From Luidia sarsii (taxonomy: Eukaryota > Echinodermata > Asteroidea > Paxillosida > Luidiidae): a stretch of 64,000 nucleotides of DNA. A program made the position numbers and the translations under genes. Location of the stretch: contig OX465115.1 of NCBI GenBank assembly GCA_949987565.1, positions 16,243,242 to 16,307,241 on the forward strand, written 5' to 3'. Numbering within the stretch: position 1 is the stretch's first letter; every line of letters begins with the position of its first letter. A model generated the notes under the pieces. It did not search any database. It worked only from the letters and a program-made list of their open reading frames with translations, and was not told where the DNA came from. This document shows positions 55,046 through 64,000 of this stretch, piece by piece.

Positions 55046-57464
55046 GAATCTACTGTACATGTACATGTTGTACGTTGTGTGCAGTACAGTATAAGGTTAC
55101 TTAGCAGCGTTGCTACAGGGAATGTTTTGTGATAATAAAGATTTGATTAACTCAGTACCCAAACAAAGTGCCCAAAATCAGGAACATACATGTACCAGTA
55201 CATGTATTGTACTGTACAAGGCTACACGTACATGGTAGAGTACTTTACGTACATTGTTATACCAAGGAGGTATTAGGCGCCTAATACATCCTTGGTTGTA
55301 CATTGTACAAACTCCCCATTTACCCTACATTTTGTTCATGTATGGACAATGCAGTGAGTAGGCTACATACTGCTTGGCCAAAATAACGCAGATCTCTGTC
55401 TGAGAACTGTCCTCCGTGTGAAAAGCAGTCTCCTCCCAATTTACATGTGCAGTACACATACTGCATGTACAGACATACATGTACGTAGCAATGAGTAGCA
55501 TGCATAAATTCACAGTTGGAGAATCCTGGTGCCCACAAGTTATTTTCACAGACCTGTGTTGACGATACAATAAGTGACCCAGCTCTGGTGTTTACAAAAT
55601 AAACTGCCTTGCAGTGTCACAAAGCTACTGTACAATAACTGCGCATGTACCACAAGGATGCAGTGTAATGAATTTAGATGGACATGTACTGTAACTGCAT
55701 GCTTTGCAATTGATCCTTGCCATTCCACCCCTTTGCTTACAACATGTTCATTTCAATTGAGTGTGGAGGTTTGTTGTGCTGGTAATATGCATACCGTACA
55801 GTACAACACATACATGTACAAAGAGCAAGACACAGTGAAAAGCTCCAGAGGTTTCATCCTGGTACTGTAATACACATGATTGGTACAATGTACAGTACAT
55901 GTGGATACATACTAATTTGTATGCGCTTACATTTAGTGCCAATGTTTCTGCCTTAGATGGTACATGTGCAGGAGGTTTCAGCAAAAGAGACTACGGTACA
56001 TGATACATGTACTGTAGCATCTGCTATTTAGATTTGAACATTTTGAAGGTTTGCATGGTGGAAGGTTTTTTGAGATGACACCGTGTAATTTGTAAAACAT
56101 CTCCTTTTAGACAGAGTATTTCCATGACATACAGTGTACAGTATATTACAGCATAGATGTCCTTCAGCTGAGACTTACTGTCTGCAAGTACACTGTATCA
56201 CAAGGGCACACCTTGGAGTTGGATTGCTGGAGTTAGTTAATCTGGCTTAGTCCATTTCTCAAGAACGCAATACCAGATGAGTTTTCTGCCCTGCCAGACA
56301 AATTAGTGCCAGATGCATTATACCTCTCAGCTCTGTGAGATACATGTACTCGGTAATCTCTCAAGAACCCCATGTACATGTGTACAGTGTCCATGTACAT
56401 GTTCATGTACACGTACACTGTACATGGACACTTTAGCTTCATGCTTGTTACATTTGCTTCAAGTTGAGATGTGACATTTCATCCCATTGTACCATACTGG
56501 CTCTAAAAGAAGTTGAGAGAAGCTGATGTGCTCATTATGCAGATATTTTTGCAATTTCTCAGATGGGTGTCAGGTGTGATGAGCATACGTTCCATCAGCC
56601 TTTTGCATGTAGCCAGTTGGCCAGCAGTTCTCGCTACCTATCCCATCATCCCACATTCCTTGGCCGTGTCGCGACAGCTGCGTAAGCCTAGCAATCAACA
56701 GTTAGCAGTGGGCCCGGCCCAACAAACGACCCGCCTAGCTGGAGATGGACTGGTTGCCGTGGGATTGTCCTGACAACCATGGAGGCAGGCGCTGGTTCAG
56801 ACAGATGGCCATGGAAGTCAGACTTGAAGGTGCTCCGTAAAATGGCAAAGCAATCAAGAAATCATTTGGCTGATTGAATGAATGTCCGTCTGATCAATGT
56901 GTACATATGTATTTACACGTACATGTGTACAGTACATGTACAATGTACTGGTACATGTACATACATGTACATGTACATGTACCCATACTATGTACAAGCA
57001 CTTAGTCTGCATACCCTATGTGCACGTACATGTAACGTGTACATGTAGGAGATGTACAGTGTATGCACATACATGTACATGTACATTTACATGTACCAGG
57101 TGTACTGTACCGGAAGTGGCGGTACATGTACATTTACGTGTACATTTACGTGTACATTTACACTGTACAGTACATTTGTGTATGTTTGTACTGGAAGTGC
57201 AGGGCTGTTTCAATTTAAAAGCCCCTGCCGAAATATGAAACACTCTTCAATCTGTCTCATAAACCTGGCCCTTAATTCAGGGGGGTGGGGGCTGGGGGGG
57301 ATGTACAGTAGTGTCAATTTGTACTGGCTCTTACATGTACACTGTACATGTATCTGAAATGATTTGAATCGCCAGAAGGGTATGATTATAGCACTAGATA
57401 ATTTATACGGCTGGATTTGTGTTTATGATCCCTACCAGTGGAAGTGAAATTCTGTACCCATCCC

Positions 57465-58025
57465 TAACCACCTGCAGGCATGTGTTTAAGGAGTGCCCAT
57501 CCCTATCCACCTGCAGGCATATAAGGAGTACCCATCCCTATCCACCTGCAGGCATATACACAATGTAAGGAGTATATATACCCATCCCTATCCACCTGCA
57601 GGCATATAAGGAGTACCCATCCCTATCCACCTGCAGGCATATAAGGAGTACCCATCCCTATCCACCTGCATGCATATAAGGAGTACCCATCCCTATCCAC
57701 CTGCAGGCATATAAGGAGTTCCCATCCCTATCCACCTGCAGGCATATAAGGAGTACCCATCCCTATCCACCTGCAGGCATATAAGGAGTACCCATCCCTA
57801 TCCACCTGCAGGCATATAAGGAATACCCATCCCTATCCACCTGCAGGCATATAAGGAGTACCCATCCCTATCCACCTGCAGGCATATAAGGAGTACCCAT
57901 CCCTATCCACCTGCAGGCATATAAGGAGTACCCATCCCTATCCACCTGCAGGCATATAAGGAGTACCCATCCCTATCCACCTGCAGGCATATAAGGAGTA
58001 CCCATCCCTATCCACCTGCAGGCAT
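57465..58025. repeat. 35-bp minisatellite, about 16 copies
   Basis: The unit is CCCATCCCTATCCACCTGCA plus GGCATATAAGGAGTA. Central copies are nearly identical; the first copies are diverged and one carries an insertion (ACACAATGTAAGG...). Confidence 0.95.
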
Positions 58026-59344
58026 GAGTTAAATTCCAGCTGGGCATGCAGAAGGAGAGTGGAAGCCATATTTGTGAAGATATCCCAGATTGACTATTAC
58101 ATTGCCATGCCACAGACCACATCTTGGTCCAGGAGGAGATGATGTGCAGACTTTGGGCTGTGTGCCGCTCACGTTGTTTGGCTGTGCTTACCATTGTGCA
58201 CAAAGCCTAATGAGTGATGGAACTACCGTACATTCATACTGTGATGTTGAAACATTGCGTGAAAGATATGCCCGGTACATACACTGTACACTGAGTAGTG
58301 AAATCACTTTCTCTGCAATCTATTAATTATTTGTCAATGCCATCACTGATTTGTTCTGCATAAATATTTACATGTACACACCAACACCTGTTCCAAACAA
58401 ATCACTGGGCACCGGTAGGTACAAATGTGCAGTACTTATGTTTAGGTACATGTACATGTACATGTGTGTGTACATGTACAGTTTGTGGACCTTTTGGGAC
58501 TCTAATCTTTTTACAGGAAGCTTTACCCTCAAGTGATTTGTTGACAAAGAGTTTAAGTCCACTTGAAGACACACGGCTGAAGTCAGAAAGGGCTGTAACC
58601 AATGAAAACAAGTACATGTAGCATGAGCACGTACATGTAATGTAGATTACATTTGCAGTACACACTCAAGAAGAAGACCCTCAATTGAAATGCTTCCCTT
58701 GTACATGCACTGTACTTTGTAACTGCCTTTCCTACGTACTCAGTCCATCAAAAGAGACTTTGAATACTGTGAAGTACCGGTACAGTACGTGTACATGTAC
58801 AACATGTACGTGTAGATCTACTTGTACCGGATACTGGTATCTACGTGTAGGCAGTTTGGTCTGGTCTCTTGGCAAGTCTCTAAAGCAGAATTCTGTCATG
58901 TACAGTGTACATGCATATGTACGTACTTGTATGTAGGCCTACATGTACGGACATGTAGTCATTAACCTACATTCTGAACTACAGTAGTTTGTAAACGTGT
59001 TTTGTCATGTTTGTATACAGTATGTTCAAAATGATACTGGTCCATACTCCATACATGTACACACTGTTTCTTAAATGGATATGTACATTGTACATGTGTA
59101 CACTGTACTGGTACTTGCACATGTACTGTTCTCGTGATGCACTGTTTATTTACTGTACACGTCCCTCATTTGTAATTCTGTGTCTTATACATGATGTGCG
59201 TATGTATGTCTTAATTGTCTCTCCCGGACTCTTCCCATCTCTGTTTTGTCTGTCAATCTGAGATTGGCAAAGGTCTCTCTAGGATCAAAACATCAGGCCC
59301 TCTAAATGTTTGAGCTCATCATGGCCAATGAGACTGAGATGGCC

Positions 59345-59450
59345 TAAGAATCCCAGCCCAATGCATATTGAATGGTGTTGTTCTAATGTTCTTGTCTTTA
59401 AGAATCCCAGCCCAATGCATATTGAATGGTGTTGTTCTATTCTTGTCTCT
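59345..59450. repeat. Tandem duplication at the CAMTA exon 2 acceptor
   Basis: AGAATCCCAGCCCAATGCAT and the following ATTGAATGGTGTTGTTCT occur twice, about 55 bases apart. The second copy leads into the TTGTCTCTAG acceptor; the first ends in a similar TTGTCTTTAAG. Confidence 0.85.
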
Positions 59451-59452
59451 AG

Positions 59453-59562
59453 CCACAGGTAGGCCCGGCCAGACCCAGCATATAGTCTTACCCAAGACGC
59501 TGGAGCAGATCCCCACAGCTACGGAGCTGCCTTGTTTGCGGCATCGTTGGAATAGCAACGAG
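59453..59562 (+). CDS. CAMTA: CAMTA homologue, exon 2 (start of CG-1 domain)
   Basis: Calmodulin-binding transcription activators have an N-terminal CG-1 DNA-binding domain that opens with LPK..LE..P....LP..RHRWNTNE. This exon encodes VLPKTLEQIPTATELPCLRH and RWNSNE, a clear match. It lies between TTGTCTCTAG and a GTATGC donor, 110 bases, ending in phase 0. Joined to 44276-44297 it gives 44 residues. The expected continuation (EIA.YLI.F) was not found before the window end, so the gene runs on to the right. CAMTA proteins act in the nucleus; further domains (TIG, ankyrin, IQ) would lie downstream. Confidence 0.85.
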
Positions 59563-62500
59563 GTATGCATTACATAGTTAGGCAGTGCTAACAAGGCCCT
59601 CTGTACATTGACCCCAGACTGGGCATCAGTATGCACACCAAAATGCTCTAGTTTTACTTTCCTACACTTTCTTCTATTGATATAGTATTACACCCCCATA
59701 TGCCTGTCATATTATACTGCTATCTGCATGTACATGTACTGTACGGTAGATCATCAAACATGGATCCTATCGATTTGAACCTACCACACAAACTCAGTGA
59801 ACTCAGTGGTCAAGTGTTTTTACATGTACGTGTACATATGCAGATGTCTGCACTAGAAAGTAATCTGCATGGGCTTGAATTGATATCAGTCTTGTCAGTA
59901 CATGCTGTACACACTACACTGCACAGTGTTCTTCAAATGCAAGTCATTAAATGTATAAATAATTCTGTGCAGAGTAGCCTTAGGCTTTGACAGCCAAACT
60001 TCAAACACTCAGCTGACGACGCAGGACCATGTACTGGACATGTACCGGTATTCATCTGGGCATAGGCCTAGATGTACTTCATCGATACAGGCATTGAAGT
60101 GTTAGTTCAGCTGTCGGCAATGGTGCCTGCTGAAGATCTCCACTTCCTAAGTCTGTTGCAGGGACTTTGTGTACAGGCCGTGATGTAGTTTACTTTGTAC
60201 ATGAATACCTTCCCTTTACCCTTAGCCATGCAGCTTAATGCAGCATGGCATATGATCAGCGCCAATGCCACTAGGCACGTTAGCCTCCATGAAGCACTCA
60301 CCGCTTGGTCAGTTTACATGGAAGTCTCCTTCACACCCTCCTTCTCTACATACCCAAGGCAAACCTCTGAGTGCCTATTGGTTGTCCACCCATTTAGATC
60401 TCTGTCTACCTGAACTCATCCCTTTCCTCGCTGATTGCCTGCAGTAGGCTGGAAAATGGATATATCATGCTGCCATCGTTGAAGTCAGCTTTGCGCATTT
60501 CAAATCGCCCATCCAAGCGTGCGGAATCGCCTCACTCCATCCATTCAGCTCAGCTGATGTGCCGTCGACGCCCAGTATCCTGATGTGAAATTTCTCGGAG
60601 ATGTTTTGTGAATAAAAATGTTGGAAAGTTAATTTACCTCTAATCTTGGCCTACGTTGTATTTACTTTGTAGATGTTCATGCAGTGAACTTGAAATGAAT
60701 TGGGAATTTACTATCAAAATGTTGATGTTAATACTGATAAGTTATGCATGTACAGTGTATGTAATAATTAAGTCAAGTCAAGTATAAGAAATACATATTA
60801 CATGTGTGTACACATGATATGTACACTCTATAGTATAATATACATTATGCATCCTTACTGGAAAATGTTGATACAGTGTGGGTTTGCCATGTATGGTTGC
60901 ATACACACTGTACCTGTGTGCACAGTATTGTGTAAATTCAATTTACAACCCTCCAGGGCTCTCCAGTCCCCATTGTTTGCCATCTGTTGCCAAGCAACCG
61001 CACACAAACTGAAAGTCATGGTTGGCGACCAGTTTCCGTGATGTTAGGCAACACAATTACTTTAGTTGTGTGTTACTTTAGATACTAGTTACTATAGTTA
61101 CTGTATGGTCTATAAATTCACAGGCATACAAATTACAACTACAGTACATGTACAGTACGTACACAAAATGCATGTACCAGATGATGTTCACATGTGTACC
61201 GGTAAATGTACAAAAAAACAAAACTGTACTACATGTATATTACATGTACCCGGACAAGTACCGGTACCCATGTCACACAATGTACAGTGTGCATGGACTA
61301 GGTTGCATTCTTTCAGTGCCTGGGAGAGTCATCACAATTTCTGTTGATTCCTGCACACTGTGTTTCCTGGAATGTTTGCCCTCACTCCCATGCTCACTGC
61401 ATGGATTGAATTTAATGCAATAAATGCAAGCTTGAAATGGTCCAGTGGGTTAGGCCACTAGCAACTGTTCTGTGCTGTGAATTGGATATTCTGTGAAAAT
61501 TGATGCAATATAAGGTTACCAGTTAGGGTGTAGTGGGATACTATACAACAGGCATGGCAGGCTACCGGCCAAGCTGTCTAAGTTTATTGTACAGTGTACA
61601 TGTACATACATGTACAGTACCGCTGTACTTGCAATGCCATTCGTACACGTACTGTACACATAATTATGTACTAGTAGCCTACATGTACTACTACTAGGCC
61701 ACATGTGTGAACTACGGTACATGAACCGGTACATGTACAGTACAGTACATGTACAGTAGTTCATGGAAGGCATGACATTATGGCAATTGTACACATGTAC
61801 ATGTACATGTATCAATCTGTCATTGTCAATTGCTGTACACATGTGTTTACCAGACTACCAGTATTTATGTTCCTGTACATTTTACGGTACTGAATACGTA
61901 CAGTACAGTGTATTTGCACATACATGTACACTGTGCATGTACACATGTACATACACAACTTAGCATTTTACAGAGGAAATTATTGGAGCATGGATAATCC
62001 ATTCGTTGCTACTGAACATGTACATGTACATGTAGGTCAAGCATGACAAGGTGCTGGGTTTGGGTGACAGTATTGGCCTGTGACACTGACAGTTTACACA
62101 ATGTACATGTACATCATACACGCGTACAGGTGTACATGTACATGTACATGTACATGTACATGTACATGTACCGGTACATACAGTATGGTACAGTATGTAA
62201 CGGTATGTGTACAGTACTGTACATGCAGTACACAATGTACATTGTATGTATTGCCCAGGACGTAGTAACAGTTGGCTTAGTAACAGGAATACAGTTTACA
62301 AACTGTACTCTATGTAACGTTACATCTGTGTACATGTACCGGTACAATCTGTCATACTAGTCAAGTAGACATTGTACATCGGTAATGGACATACACATAC
62401 AGAACATGTACCATACATACCGGTATGCTATTGCAATAACAATTTGTTATACTGAACTGCACATGTACAGTACAGTGTATTTATGATTTGTCTCATTTCC

Positions 62501-64000
62501 CTGCCACCTGCAATGTGTGACTCCTTCCCCTTCAAACCATTCATCTTCACCCATCACTCCTCTCTACCCCCGTCCTTCCCCTTTAAACCATTCATCTTCA
62601 CCCATCACTCCTCTCTACCCCAGTTCTTCCCCTTCCCCATTCTATCCTCTTATTAAGAATCTCACCATGGTCTCACACTCCTTATATGTAGCTGTAATAT
62701 GGCCAAGTTGAAAGCAGAGTACAATAGGACTAGGGACCTGGGGTGTGTGCAGGCTACTCACCCTGTCTCCCTGATAATATTGCCTCTTCTCTGCCAGCAA
62801 ATTACCTTTTGTGTCTCCTCTAGATAAGGCACACCACTTTCTTCATCCAATGAATAGGGCCTACTCATTTGCATTTTCCAATTTGAAAATTGTTTGCAAT
62901 CGTGTGACCATTTTCCCCCTCGAGAAAAGAAAGTTTTCTCACTAAGAATAAAAACTGGCCATCTGTACTAGACATCATGTAATGTACTGTACATACTGTA
63001 GTATGTGTACATGTCATGACATGTTGTATGTATAGTACTTCTAGATACATACAGTACATGTACAGTTGTACGTACATTACATGTACAGTAGGCCCTACTT
63101 GTGTAGACCTTACTGTAATGGAACACAGGGAGGTAGTGACAGGTCCATTAACTCATGTACTGTACATGTACTGTACATGTACCATCATTTTTTTATTTTT
63201 TTAAGTCGCCCAACACAAGGCCTCAAAGGGCCTCTCATGGTGAGGGCTAAAAGAAAGGAGTAAGGAGAAGAATCAGGAGCAAACTAGATCAGGAGGAAGA
63301 AAGATGAACGTTTATATTACGTTTGAATTGGGACAAGTTATAAGAAAGGGGGAAACAGGTTGCAGGTAGAGAATTCCATAGTGCAGCATATCATCTAATG
63401 TACATGTACAATATGTACATATATGTACAATGTACACATGTACATGTACACCTGTACATGTACATGTACATGTACATGTACAGTATAAATGTACATGTAC
63501 GGTATAAATGTAAACTACTTTTTTTTGTACAGTATAAATGTATACATGTACATGTAGTACATGTGTACACATGTAGCCTGCATGTAATGTTGTACATGTG
63601 TACATGTTGTGCTGATATTGCACTTGACTTTTGAACAACAATTTGAAGACACAGACAACTCACAGGCAATCAGTAGGTATAGAGGCACTCTGTGTACCTG
63701 TATATGTACCTGTGCATGTACCTGTACATGTGCGGTACTTGTGCCTACTGTACATTGTACTGGTACATGTACATGTACAGTTTTGTACATGTCCATGTAC
63801 TGATCCTTGTAAATGTCACCCACTTGTTTAGAAGTGACCACAGAAGAGACCCAAAGGGAAAACGTGTCAAGGAGTGAAATTCAGTCTTGCACCTTAACTG
63901 GCTTGATGAATGATGAGTCCATCACACTTAACACATATCTCGCCACTTTGGCCACATATCCATGTAGGGATGTGGAGTGCAGCAGGGTGGAAGTGCTGCA
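59563..64000. other. CAMTA intron 2 (to window end)
   Basis: GTACATGTAC-rich, with pure runs of TGTACA at about 62129-62170 and 63432-63482 and a 56-58-bp direct repeat at 62520-62640. No CG-1 exon or other gene recognised. Confidence 0.5.
62520..62640. repeat. Direct repeat, two copies of about 57 bp
   Basis: TTCCCCTTCAAACCATTCAT and CTTCACCCATCACTCCTCTC recur once with only a few changes. Confidence 0.85.

Larger units (their letters stand above)
47701..59452. other. Rest of CAMTA intron 1, GTACATGTAC-rich
   Basis: No exon of CAMTA or another recognised gene between the satellite and exon 2. Self-complementary GTACATGTAC words occur every few hundred bases or less, singly and in short runs. 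Embedded are a foldback (48345-48581), MITE-like fragments (48800-48845, 49350-49410, 59260-59310), a pyrimidine array (53640-53800), a tRNA-derived SINE (54940-55045) and a 35-bp minisatellite (57465-58025). An open frame at 53841-54302 could not be matched to any family. Confidence 0.55.

Noticed and set aside
57461..58025. Regular repeats that could suggest a CRISPR array
   Set aside because: Units are directly adjacent with no unique spacers, and the genome is animal. It is a minisatellite.

Overview
This is nuclear DNA of an animal, most likely a marine invertebrate deuterostome. An echinoderm is my first guess; an acorn worm or amphioxus is possible. The grounds are split genes with GT-AG introns, abundant short foldback and MITE-like repeats, a very high density of GTACATGTAC-type palindromes on the right, and three animal gene families: C1orf50/DUF2452, CAMTA and TNF receptor. 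Nothing prokaryotic is present. The species call is inference.

Left third (1-28.2 kb, all genes on the minus strand): a tandem cluster of cell-surface receptors, each encoded in one uninterrupted reading frame. The full-length genes have a signal peptide, a V-type Ig domain (Ig1), a second Ig-like domain (Ig2) with four conserved cysteines, a Thr/Ser/Pro stalk, one transmembrane segment and a tyrosine-rich tail. Six carry both Ig domains (4431-6218, 8054-9343, 13345-15105, 16923-18269, 21636-23141, 26588-28159), one is cut by the window edge (1-388), and two are short Ig-less relatives (1873-2502, 10790-11419). Tails fall into two classes: tandem ITIM-type motifs (4431, 13345, 26588, and one ITIM in the Ig-less genes), and ITAM-like YxxL-x9-YxxL plus YENI motifs (8054, 16923, 21636). 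Three N-terminal types and several tail types are combined in a mosaic. An 8.9-kb tandem duplication covers 1-8884 and 8956-17836, and its junction lies inside the Ig2 coding region, so 8054-9343 looks like a crossover hybrid. Between the duplicates Ig1 has diverged far more than the tail.

Middle (28.2-44 kb): simple repeats, foldback elements (one enclosing a perfect histone-type 3' stem-loop sequence), and a MITE-like family that recurs through the window. A previously unannotated multi-exon TNF-receptor-like gene lies on the minus strand (37906 down to about 33534), rebuilt here from seven phase-compatible exons. A complete four-exon C1orf50/DUF2452 homologue (43895 down to 41056, 198 aa) follows.

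Right (44-64 kb): divergently from C1orf50, with 380 bp between start codons, begins a CAMTA transcription-factor gene on the plus strand. Exon 1 (44276-44297) and exon 2 (59453-59562) together encode the first 44 residues, including the start of the CG-1 DNA-binding domain; the rest lies beyond the window. Its 15-kb first intron contains a 2.7-kb CCCAT pentamer satellite with a 1,085-bp higher-order duplication, a histone-stem-loop foldback, a 35-bp minisatellite and the GTACAT-rich domain.

The most interesting system is the receptor array: apparently inhibitory and activating members with shared ectodomain modules, exchange by unequal crossing-over, and a fast-evolving Ig1. That pattern is expected of immune or allorecognition receptors.
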